A stretch of DNA of 35,523 nt from NCBI RefSeq assembly GCF_000520515.1, contig NZ_KI914729.1, positions 14,363-49,885 of the forward strand, read 5' to 3'. Numbering within the stretch: the first letter of the stretch is position 1; each line of letters begins with the position of its first letter. Position numbers and translations under genes: made by a program. This DNA is from Arthrobacter sp. H20 (GTDB lineage: Bacteria; Actinomycetota; Actinomycetes; Actinomycetales; Micrococcaceae). The notes under the pieces are model-generated. The model searched no databases. It saw only the letters and a list, made by a program, of their open reading frames with translations, and was not told the origin of the DNA. Below, one piece after another: positions 25,657 through 32,669 of the stretch.

Positions 25657-25747
25657 GGTGGGTCCGGCTTAGGTTGCACGCGACACCACGGATTACCCGA
25701 AGTGGGTCCGGCTTGGATTGCCCCGGTGGGTTCGACTTGGGTTGACA
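25657..25747. repeat. Three imperfect 20-bp repeats, possible IS21-like terminal remnant
   Basis: GTGGGTCCGGCTTAGGTTG (25658-25676), GTGGGTCCGGCTTGGATTG (25702-25720) and GTGGGTTCGACTTGGGTTG (about 25726-25744) are near copies, and the last runs into ACA. Several spaced copies of a (T)GGTCCG-type repeat ending in CA resemble the multiple terminal repeats of IS21-family elements as I remember them. No istA/istB genes are present, so if correct this is a solo end. Confidence 0.5.
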
Positions 25748-25775
25748 TAGCCAGCAGATCGAAGCCCTCATGTTC

Positions 25776-26213
25776 TTAGGGAGCGATGAACAGGCCTTCT
25801 GGTGGAGGTGTGCACGGCAGCGGGTCGAGGCGGGGATTGTGGCCTTTCTCGACCGTGCAACCCTTGAAGGGTCCGTCGGTGGAGAGCAGGATCGGCATGT
25901 GGTGGTCAGCGTGGTCGCGCCACCATGAGCTCATCCCTGTTGTACCGTCTCGGCGTAGATCCTCCCATGCCCTCCAGAGCGCTTCTAAGCGGCTGATTGC
26001 TTCACCGTGTCGCCACCATTCGGGGCACCAGGTGTGGCCTCCCTGCACGTTCAGGGTGCGCCGGTAGTTCAACGCCAAGTACTCCTGCACAAACAGGTCC
26101 ACCGTGGCGAACACCAACGACGGCGCATCCTCAGCCGACGTCGGAGCCGACTCGTTGGTTTCTGGGGAATCGTCCGGGTCAGTCCCGGCCCAGTCTCCTA
26201 GTCCCTCACTCAT
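25776..26213 (-). CDS. DUF4913 protein, copy 1
   Basis: 145 residues. The acidic N terminus (MSEGLGDWAGTDPDDSPE) precedes the DUF4913 core: FATVDLFVQEYLALNYRR, WCPEWWRHGEAISRLEALWR, and SWWRDHADHHMPILLSTDGPF with a Cys/His-bearing end. The family occurs on actinobacterial plasmids and ICEs beside coupling-protein genes; its role is unknown. By eye it differs from copy 2 (28054-28491) at about 16 positions. The Trp/His-rich core is unchanged, so both copies may be functional. Its ATG overlaps the end of a coupling-protein fragment, as in the intact locus. Confidence 0.88.
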   Translation of the reverse strand: MSEGLGDWAGTDPDDSPETNESAPTSAEDAPSLVFATVDLFVQEYLALNYRRTLNVQGGHTWCPEWWRHGEAISRLEALWRAWEDLRRDGTTGMSSWWRDHADHHMPILLSTDGPFKGCTVEKGHNPRLDPLPCTPPPEGLFIAP

Positions 26214-26322
26214 TGCTCTCAGCGGCCTGAATCCACTTATTCGGGGGAGCCGAGCTGGTGACCACCGTCGCAGGCGTTATCGGTGCTGTACGGTTCGATG
26301 GGTCATGGGCGGCGATGGAGGG
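26206..26322 (-). pseudogene. 3' fragment of a TraG/VirD4-type coupling protein gene
   Basis: The frame ends SIAAHDPSNRTAPITPATVV, then TSSAPPNKWIQAAESNE. It matches the last residues of the intact coupling protein at 28484-30277 (SIAAHDPSNRAAPLVAATVG, then ADSAPPNNWIQAAGRNE). Upstream of SIAAHD there is no similarity, so only about 37 codons remain. It is part of the duplicated segment and marks the recombination boundary near 26320. Confidence 0.85.
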
Positions 26323-26444
26323 CGCTGAACGCACTCTCGGCGGACGCTGCGCGGCAGCAGGGGCGGGACAGTCTGCCCATCTTGGACGATCTGGTGCTTT
26401 AGGAGTCGCGACCGTCATGGCGCGCACCGGTGACCGACGAGTTC

Positions 26445-26486
26445 GCCTCGCGGGAGAACCGACTAGCCTCGCGGGAGAACCGACTA
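26445..26486. repeat. Perfect 21-bp tandem duplication upstream of sodC
   Basis: Two adjacent identical 21-base units (26445-26465 and 26466-26486), each beginning GCCTCGCGGGAGAACC and ending GACTA, lie 86 bases before the sodC start. They could be an operator pair or a recent slippage product. A TATAGG directly after the second copy might be a -10-like element. Confidence 0.7.
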
Positions 26487-26571
26487 TAGGGTGGATAAGA
26501 CCAATAAGTCCCGTTCCAACCGGTCCGACCGGCCGCGGCGGGGCTCCGATGGCCGTGCCGAGGACGTGACA

Positions 26572-27192
26572 ATGCGCAAGTTGCAACACCGTATGGGCAT
26601 ATCAGCTGCAGCACTTCTCTTTCTAACCGGATGCGCCGCGGGGGAAAGCGAAACCGGACCAACCGCCGACCCGCAACCACCCGAAGCGGATGTCACCGAG
26701 CCTGCAGCGACAGCAACCCTGAACACCGTCGAGGGTGACGAAGTGGGAACAGTGACGTTTTTCGAAGCCGACGAAGGAACCGAGGTCCGCGTGGACGCGG
26801 AAGGTTTAGAGCCGGGCTTCTACGGGTTCCACATTCACGGTACGGGTTTGTGCGAGCCCGATAGCGCCGCACCCGATGATCCGGAGAACACCGGTGCCTT
26901 CCTCTCCGCTGGTGGACATCTCGGCGTAGACGAAGCGGACCATGGCGCTCACGCGGGTGACCTGCCTAGCCTGTACGTCACCGAGTCCGGACAAGGGTCT
27001 TTGATGGCGTTGACTGATGGGTTCACTCCGAGCGAACTTCTCGCAGCTGAAGACGGTAATGCGGCGATGATTCATGAGGATTCAGACAATTTCGCTAACA
27101 TTCCCGAACGTTATTCACCTGACGGACCTGATCAAGCCACCTTGGACACGGGTGATGCAGGAGCTCGGCTGGCCTGTGGGGTCGTCGAATAG
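26572..27192 (+). CDS. sodC: Cu/Zn superoxide dismutase lipoprotein
   Basis: A 206-residue exported enzyme that dismutates superoxide. A signal peptide ends in lipobox LTGC (Cys21), then a disordered linker. The SOD fold has copper ligands His87 and His89 (GFHIHGTG), bridging and zinc histidines in GGHLG (116) and DHGAHAGD (124, 127, Asp130), and His168 in MIHEDSDNF. The structural disulfide is likely Cys94 with Cys202 (ARLACGVV). ATG 26572 has GAGGA seven bases upstream. The usual conserved active-site arginine near the C terminus corresponds to DAGARLACG. It is cargo between two copies of a conjugation-module end. Confidence 0.93.
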   Translation: MRKLQHRMGISAAALLFLTGCAAGESETGPTADPQPPEADVTEPAATATLNTVEGDEVGTVTFFEADEGTEVRVDAEGLEPGFYGFHIHGTGLCEPDSAAPDDPENTGAFLSAGGHLGVDEADHGAHAGDLPSLYVTESGQGSLMALTDGFTPSELLAAEDGNAAMIHEDSDNFANIPERYSPDGPDQATLDTGDAGARLACGVVE

Positions 27193-27369
27193 GGCCGCTG
27201 GGTGGCACCCTAACGGGAGGGCTCCCGCTCCATCGCGTCGTCGCGCTCTGCATGGGCGCGGCGGACCCCACCGCCTGGGCCTGAACCTCCGACAAACATA
27301 CAAACATGACCACTAGTCTCGTGCGTGGGACATTGACTGTGCCCCCGGATCGCCCATGAAAGGACACTA

Positions 27370-27753
27370 ATGACCGCCATCACACTCATTGTTGGAGCAG
27401 TTCTCACGCTTGCCGGTGTGGTCGGCTATGTCGCCTCCGACAACGCGAGTTTCACCGCACTCATCCCGAGCGTCGTCGGTGTTCTTCTGCTCGTCTGCGG
27501 GCTGGTCGCGAGAAAAGAGAACCTTCGACGGCATGCGATTCACGCTGCCCTCGCAGTGGCGCTGCTCGGTGCGCTCGGCTCGCTGATGAACGTCCTGCGA
27601 ATCGGTGAACTCTTCGCCGGCACCGCTGAACGCCCGGCCGCCGTAATTTTGAGCACTGTCATGTTCGTAGTTCTGGTGGTCTACCTGGTCCTCGGAATCC
27701 GTTCCTTCATCATGGCGCGCCGTGCGCGAGCGGAGCACCCCGACGTCTCCTGA
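27370..27753 (+). CDS. Four-helix membrane protein, unknown function
   Basis: 127 residues from ATG 27370 with GAAAGGA upstream. Four hydrophobic segments are visible: AITLIVGAVLTLAGVVGYVA, IPSVVGVLLLVCGLVA, AIHAALAVALLGALGSLM, and AVILSTVMFVVLVVYLVLGI. A basic tail (MARRARAEHP) should be cytoplasmic. It resembles generic small actinobacterial membrane proteins with a KENLRRHAIHAA loop; no function is assigned. It follows sodC in the same direction after 177 bases, inside the segment enclosed by the duplicated module ends. Confidence 0.8.
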   Translation: MTAITLIVGAVLTLAGVVGYVASDNASFTALIPSVVGVLLLVCGLVARKENLRRHAIHAALAVALLGALGSLMNVLRIGELFAGTAERPAAVILSTVMFVVLVVYLVLGIRSFIMARRARAEHPDVS

Positions 27754-28045
27754 GGTGCCCGCGACTGGCTATTCAGATCGAAGCGATGGCGATAGGACGC
27801 CGCACTCAGCTGGCGGACGCCGAAAGTGACAGTCGCGACCGGCGTTGGCGTACCCCGTGCGTGAAAGCCGTCCACTGCAACACCGCAACGAACCGGCGTT
27901 CCGAGCTAATTTTTGTAACGCCGACCCGCCTGTCCCTTCCCGAAGTCGACTGCACGGATGTCAAAAGTCGGCTGCACAACCCACCCGTTTGCGCTCGGGC
28001 AGATAGCGGCGTCAAACCTGGGACGGTTCACTCAACGCCGCTTCT
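27754..28045. other. Intergenic region, no gene seen
   Basis: No coding frame with a recognisable product. It contains a short direct repeat, AAGTCGACTGCAC (27943 area) and AAGTCGGCTGCAC (27965 area), of unknown meaning. It ends where the second copy of the duplicated conjugation-module segment begins. Confidence 0.4.
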
Positions 28046-28602
28046 TCATGTTCTCAGTGTGAGACGAAGAGGCCTTCTGGTGGAGGCGTGCAGGGTAACG
28101 GGTCGAGCCGGGGATTATGGCCCTTTTCCGGGGTGCAGCCTTTGAATGGTCCGTCTGTGGAGAGGAGGATCTGCATGTGGTGGTCAGCGTGTTCGCGCCA
28201 CCATGAACTCATTCCGGTTTTACCGTCGCGGCGTAGATCCTCCCATGCCCTCCAGAGCGCTTCTAAGCGGCTAATTGCTTCTCCGTGTCTCCACCATTCA
28301 GGGCACCAGGTGTGTCCTCCCTGCACGTTGAGGGTCCGCCGGTAGTTCAACGCCAAATGTTGCTGCACAAACAGATCCACCGTGGCGAACACCAACGACG
28401 GCGTATCCTCGCCCGCCGTCGGAGCCGACTCGTGCGCTTCTAGGGAATCGTCCGGGTCCGTCTCGGCCCAGTCTCCGAGGCCTTCACTCATTGCGCCCCG
28501 CTGCCTGAATCCAGTTATTCGGGGGAGCTGAGTCAGCGCCCACCGTTGCAGCCACTAGTGGAGCTGCGCGGTTCGATGGATCATGGGCGGCGATAGAGGC
28601 TT
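28046..28602. repeat. Duplicated conjugation-module end, copy 2 (in intact context)
   Basis: Partner of the repeat at 25769-26322. Here the coupling-protein gene is full length and runs into DUF4913 with an 8-base overlap, so this copy is the parental arrangement and copy 1 the fragment. Confidence 0.85.
28054..28491 (-). CDS. DUF4913 protein, copy 2
   Basis: 145 residues, aligned end to end with the protein at 25776-26213. The invariant core includes LALNYRRTLNVQGGHTWCP, EWWRHGEAISRLEALWRAWE and MSSWWREHADHHM. The ATG lies within the end of the coupling-protein gene (8-base overlap), so expression is coupled to it. That coupling supports a role in conjugative DNA processing or transfer, but no activity is known for the family. 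Substitutions relative to copy 1 are concentrated in the acidic N terminus. Confidence 0.9.
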   Translation of the reverse strand: MSEGLGDWAETDPDDSLEAHESAPTAGEDTPSLVFATVDLFVQQHLALNYRRTLNVQGGHTWCPEWWRHGEAISRLEALWRAWEDLRRDGKTGMSSWWREHADHHMQILLSTDGPFKGCTPEKGHNPRLDPLPCTPPPEGLFVSH

Positions 28603-30277
28603 TGATCTTCTCAGCGTCCGGCCCAGCCATCCACGGCATGGTTTTGATGAGGACCGGGCGGATACCCGAGGCGAACACGATAGCGCGGCCACGTTCCAGA
28701 GACACCAAATCGTCGGGTTCAAGAATTCGCTCTTTCCGGTTCGGATCAACACTGGTGCTGCGCCCGTTCTTGCCCCTGCTGGTGGTGCGCCCCGTGTACT
28801 GGTAATCCCCGATGAACTGAGAAAGCTCAGTCATGAACTCGGGTTCAGCGACACCGCCGCCGTAGACCTTGACGTTGGACGCTGACCAGAGTTTGCGCAT
28901 CCCTTCCTTGCCCCACACGGAGACGCCCTGTGAGTACGACTGCAAAATGGTCATCAAGACGATGCCGCGTGAGCCGTAGTGGCTGTACTGATCGGGGAGG
29001 TTATTCCACCGGCAGACGTTCGCCGCCTCATCCAGGACCCCGACCAGAGGCGTAGCGAGCCTGCCACCGGGTGAGAGAACCGCGTAAGCCTCAGCTGCTT
29101 CCACCGTCGCAACCGTCAACGCGGTCACCAAGGGTCCGGCACTGCCGGACCCCTCTTTGGACAGGCTGTAGAGCGTGTTTTTCCCGCGCATAAACTCGTA
29201 CGGATCAAACTCAGGCCGACGTGTTGCCCCGGTCGGATTGACCCACGCGGCTACTGTCCGGTTCGTCAGGCAACTCACGTACCCCAGGGCCGTCCCATAG
29301 ATGCCGTCGCGCTGCTTGTCGGCATAATTCATGATGCTGGAGAGCCCGTCAGCGTTCATGCTGTACCCGTGATGACGCAGAATTCCTACAGCCTCATCCT
29401 CGCTGGGATCTGTCAGCCAGCCGTGGATCTGCGTAATAGGCCGGTTATCCAACGCCGCCGCCAACAACAGATTCGTGAGCAAGTCGGGTCCGTGCTTGTC
29501 GAAAAACGGATCTTTCCGCGCCCCCGGTTCACGGGTGCCCGTGGCGAAATGCTCAGCCAGCGCCCCTGCTTTGTTCTCATCAGTGACGGAAGACAGAGGG
29601 TTCCACCACCAGGAGGGTTCCTCCCCAGCAACACCCTGAGGATCGAACACCCACACGTCACCGTGTTCAGCTCGCACATCGCGGGTAGCGTCGGCCACGT
29701 CGCGCTTATTGGAGGTCACCACCACGGCCCCAGGAGCGGCGACAATCGCCGGAATAGCCCGTGAGGTTGTCTTACCCGTCCGAGGCCCCCAAATATCGAC
29801 GTGCATATCTTCCCAACTGCCGAAAAGATCCTGCCCGGAGATCACTGCTTTACCAATCGGGACGCCGGGAGAGTCAGAGACGCCGAGGCGCTGCGCACTT
29901 TTCAGCGCACCCTTACGGGTCAGCGGCAGCAACGCTTTACCCTTTGCCATGTACTGCGCGGCCCGGTCTACCCGCTTCTTCTTCCCACCCGAGCGGACCA
30001 CGAGAACAACTATTCCGATAGCCAGGATGAGGACTGCTGCGCCGATACCACCGGCAATGAACGTGGATTCAATCGGCCACGGGATCTCCTGCTTGAAGAT
30101 GCCCGCTACCAGCTCCACCGGATGAACCGGCGGCGCAGCAATCCCAGCCATCGAAGAACCCCAATGAGCGGACACCCACGCGCCACCTAGCACAGCGGCC
30201 AGCAGTCCGAGGATGGAGAAAAGCAAGATGCCCTCAGTGAAGTCTCCGGCACCGCCCTTACGATTTGGTGCACTCAT
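28484..30277 (-). CDS. Type IV coupling protein (TraG/TraD/VirD4 family)
   Basis: A 597-residue membrane-anchored ATPase that links a relaxosome to a secretion channel. Two N-terminal membrane helices (residues about 15-37 and 73-95) precede Walker A GPRTGKTT (164-171) and Walker B LVGVLDEA (411-418). Between them are VVVTSNKRDVADATRDVR and VWVFDPQG, typical of the TraG/TraD nucleotide-binding domain. The C-terminal tail after WMAGPDAEKIKASIAAHD is disordered and is the part duplicated at 26206. GAGGAAAAG precedes the ATG. Start, length and motifs look intact. No VirB4, VirB6 or other channel genes occur in the window. Confidence 0.94.
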   Translation of the reverse strand: MSAPNRKGGAGDFTEGILLFSILGLLAAVLGGAWVSAHWGSSMAGIAAPPVHPVELVAGIFKQEIPWPIESTFIAGGIGAAVLILAIGIVVLVVRSGGKKKRVDRAAQYMAKGKALLPLTRKGALKSAQRLGVSDSPGVPIGKAVISGQDLFGSWEDMHVDIWGPRTGKTTSRAIPAIVAAPGAVVVTSNKRDVADATRDVRAEHGDVWVFDPQGVAGEEPSWWWNPLSSVTDENKAGALAEHFATGTREPGARKDPFFDKHGPDLLTNLLLAAALDNRPITQIHGWLTDPSEDEAVGILRHHGYSMNADGLSSIMNYADKQRDGIYGTALGYVSCLTNRTVAAWVNPTGATRRPEFDPYEFMRGKNTLYSLSKEGSGSAGPLVTALTVATVEAAEAYAVLSPGGRLATPLVGVLDEAANVCRWNNLPDQYSHYGSRGIVLMTILQSYSQGVSVWGKEGMRKLWSASNVKVYGGGVAEPEFMTELSQFIGDYQYTGRTTSRGKNGRSTSVDPNRKERILEPDDLVSLERGRAIVFASGIRPVLIKTMPWMAGPDAEKIKASIAAHDPSNRAAPLVAATVGADSAPPNNWIQAAGRNE

Positions 30278-30315
30278 ACTTTTCCTCTTCTGTTCCCCTG
30301 CAGATCGGGTGCGTC

Positions 30316-31491
30316 TTAATGGTCGTTGTGTTGGCGTTGGATGTAGTCCGCCATCCCCGGCACGGTGAAGGCTATCTTCCCGTGGTCGGGGGAGTAGATC
30401 AGTCCCTTAGCCAAAAGTTGGGCCCGGGCTGCAGCGAGGCTGCTTGGCTTGGTCTCTAGCCGTCGTGCGATCTCGGTGGTCGAGGAGCCTTTGGCCCCGT
30501 CATCGGACATGGCGCGAAGGTAGTTTCGTTCACTTTTGGTGGCGCGGTCCCACCGGGAAGGGAAGAACCCGGTATCCAAATGTGCCATGCCGGCGTCGAC
30601 CGCGAGTTCAGCATCGGTCGCGGTGAAGAGCGGCGCCGGAGCGAGGTCCCAGATTGAGCGCCCGTATTCCTGGAGGAAGTAGGGGTAGCCTTCGGCCGCG
30701 TCGACTAGCAAGTCGAGCGCATCGGAGGTATAGGCGGCGTTAAACGTCAGAGCTGGGCGGCTGAGTGCTGCGCTTGCGGCATCGGGGTCAAGTGGACCGA
30801 TGCGTCGGTAGTCGAACAGGCGTTCGGCGTAGCTACGCGATCCGCTGAGGATAGAGGGAAGGTTAGGGAGGCCGGCGCCGATGATGTAAAAGGGCCATCC
30901 CCGCTGTCCGGCGGCGTGTTGGGCAGCGATCAGGGCCGAGAGGAGCCCGTCGTCGAGGTCCTGCATTTCGTCGATGAACATGGCGAAACCCTTGTGTTCG
31001 TCCTGCATCGCGAGGGAAATGTCTTCGATCAGCTCCTCAAGGTCGATGGCGATTTGCCCCGTGTCGGCCCGACCGGTTCTGGTGTCGACGCCGAGGCTTG
31101 CCCCGGCGACTCCCACACTCATGCTGAAGGAAGCGATACTACCCAGGGCTGCTTTCCAACGCTGTCCCATGGAAGGTTTGTTCAGGCGTCGGGCGGCCGT
31201 AATCAGCTCGCGGGCTAAACGTGTCTGAAGAGCGGTTTGACCAGATTCAGCCGTTTTGCCCTCTAAATAGACAGTCACCCACCCAGCTTCTTCACCTGTG
31301 GATCGTAGATGGTTCAATAGCACGGTCTTACCGACGCCACGCAGACCGGAAAGCACCATCCCGCGGTTATGCAGACCATGCTCCGCGCGCTGGATCATGA
31401 TCGAAAAGGTCTCTACCTCAGCGGATCTGCCTTCCATCGCGGGAGGCTTCAAACCGGATCCAGGGGCATACGGGTTCAGAGCGCGATCCAT
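30316..31491 (-). CDS. AAA-family ATPase with C-terminal winged helix (Orc1/Cdc6-like), role unknown
   Basis: From ATG 31491, 391 residues. The start reads MDRALNPYAPGSGLKPPAME, with Walker A LSGLRGVGKT, Walker B FAMFIDEMQDLDD, and sensor-like GWPFYIIGAGLPNLP. FDYRRIGPLDPDAA is followed by a lid and a winged-helix region near the end: SSTTEIARRLETKPSSLAAA and AQLLAKGLIYSPDHGKIAFT. It resembles the stand-alone Orc1/Cdc6-like ATPases common in actinobacterial genomes and mobile elements. A role in replication, partition or defence cannot be decided from sequence. A GTG at 31518 is an alternative start; neither start has a clear ribosome site, so the transcript may be leaderless. It lies 38 bases upstream of the coupling-protein gene. 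Confidence 0.88.
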   Translation of the reverse strand: MDRALNPYAPGSGLKPPAMEGRSAEVETFSIMIQRAEHGLHNRGMVLSGLRGVGKTVLLNHLRSTGEEAGWVTVYLEGKTAESGQTALQTRLARELITAARRLNKPSMGQRWKAALGSIASFSMSVGVAGASLGVDTRTGRADTGQIAIDLEELIEDISLAMQDEHKGFAMFIDEMQDLDDGLLSALIAAQHAAGQRGWPFYIIGAGLPNLPSILSGSRSYAERLFDYRRIGPLDPDAASAALSRPALTFNAAYTSDALDLLVDAAEGYPYFLQEYGRSIWDLAPAPLFTATDAELAVDAGMAHLDTGFFPSRWDRATKSERNYLRAMSDDGAKGSSTTEIARRLETKPSSLAAARAQLLAKGLIYSPDHGKIAFTVPGMADYIQRQHNDH

Positions 31492-31559
31492 ATCTGAAAC
31501 TATATCAACCAATCGCACAAATACGATATTTTATGATCTATTACGATTACGAGCTATTT

Positions 31560-32170
31560 GGGGGTTGTTTCCGAATTCACGCTGGATCTCCAGTGACGGT
31601 ACCCGGATCGGCAGTCGATTTCGTGGCACCGCAACTCGTGATCGTCGATGGTTCCGATTTGGGGAGTTACGCAGAGCGGTCGAAGACGCCCTACGAGCAC
31701 CGGTGGGAGATTGCCCAAGCCAATGGGTGCCGGCGGCTGTCAGCGCCTGAGACTACCGCCGAATTCAAAAGCATCCTGACGGCTCGCGCGTGGACTCCAG
31801 ACGGAGCGTCCAACCCAACTCTTCGATCAGGGCGTGGCATGGCTTTATGCGGAGTGGGTTCTATTGCTGGGTGTGAGCGTGTGGGGCCAGGCTCGTCGCT
31901 GAGGTCAGGGCGAGCCCGGCGGCCCGTTGTATTAGGTGTTGGCGGGGCGGGTGCCTGCGAAGCTTGGTCGTGGTCTTGATGAATCGCTCACGGTGCTGAC
32001 AGATTCTCGTTCGAAGAAGTTGAAGAGGTTGCGTTGTGCTCCGGCCCGGGCATCGGGGCCGAATATGGTCTGGGCACTGGAATGCGCTGAGGAGATCGCC
32101 GGGCGCTAGCGGTGTTGATCTGAGCGAGATTCCGGCAGGCCAATTCCAGGCAAGAACCGGCGATACGCTG
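31560..32170 (+). pseudogene. Decayed Tn3-family transposase (N-terminal part)
   Basis: Pieces in three frames line up with the DUF4158/N-terminal part of Tn3 transposases. Frame A: VDFVAPQLVIVDGSDLGSYA, then RSKTPYEHRWEIAQANG and FKSILTARAWTPDG. A shift near 31812-31816 leads to QLFDQGVAWLYAEWVLLLGV. That frame has in-frame TGA (31900) and TAG (31933) before VLAGRVPAKLGRGLDESL and LKRLRCAPARASGPNMVWAL. A second shift near 32100 leads to GVDLSEIPAGQFQA. The order and spacing follow the family (compare the usual LFDRAVAWLRERKVLLPG and GRVPAELA patterns). The start and the catalytic DDE half are missing. Confidence 0.82.
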
Positions 32171-32238
32171 AGGGACTATATTCCAGCTTGCTATCGTTGG
32201 GGTCTCCGTAACGCTTTGATTGTGGGAAAGAGCTTGTT

Positions 32239-32571
32239 GTGCAAAAGGTATCCCTGACCGCGCTCGCGCGGCATCAGCTGGAGATTGCCCGTAACGGTAG
32301 TAGCGGGCGCAGTGCCGACACCGTATACGGCGGGCACGAGCATGTCATGCGCCAGACGATCATCGCACTGCGCGCCGGTTCCAGCCTGGGCGAACACGAG
32401 AATCCCGGCGAAGCCACCGTGTATGTTCTCAGCGGCCGGGTACGGATGACCGCCGCAGACGAAGCGTGGAACGGATCGCCCGGGGACTTGCTCTTCGTAC
32501 CGGACTCCCGGCACGCCCTTGAAGCGGTGAAGGATTCCGTCGTGCTGTTGACGGTGGCGAAACATCACTGA
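32239..32571 (+). CDS. Cupin-domain protein
   Basis: A 110-residue single-domain cupin from GTG 32239 (GGAAAG upstream). The core runs from MRQTIIALRAGSSLGEHENP, a degenerate first cupin motif where His and Glu may bind metal, to VYVLSGRVRMTAADEAWNGS and then GDLLFVPDSRHALEAVKDSV, with the second-motif histidine. The family includes small metal-dependent enzymes and sensors; substrate is not predictable. It lies 98 bases upstream of the flavohemoglobin gene and in the same direction, a pairing that suggests a shared role in nitrosative stress, though that is inference. Confidence 0.86.
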   Translation: MQKVSLTALARHQLEIARNGSSGRSADTVYGGHEHVMRQTIIALRAGSSLGEHENPGEATVYVLSGRVRMTAADEAWNGSPGDLLFVPDSRHALEAVKDSVVLLTVAKHH

Positions 32572-32669
32572 CACCCTTAGTGAAGCGCACTGTGCGGGCG
32601 GTGCTAGCGTGAAGTGAGGAAACCAAGGTTCGGACGTGTCCGTTCGGACCACCTAGAAGGAGTCCGCCC

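Larger units (their letters stand above)
25769..26322. repeat. Duplicated conjugation-module end, copy 1
   Basis: This ~550-bp segment is a diverged copy of 28046-28602. It covers the last ~37 codons of the coupling-protein gene and the whole DUF4913 gene. Similarity stops abruptly at both ends, near TCATGTTCT on one side and inside the coupling-protein frame on the other. The two copies face the same way and enclose sodC and a membrane protein gene. Confidence 0.85.

Noticed and set aside
27214-27227. CGGGAG-GG-CTCCCG after sodC as a terminator
   Set aside because: The loop is only two bases and no T-run follows; too weak to list as a feature.
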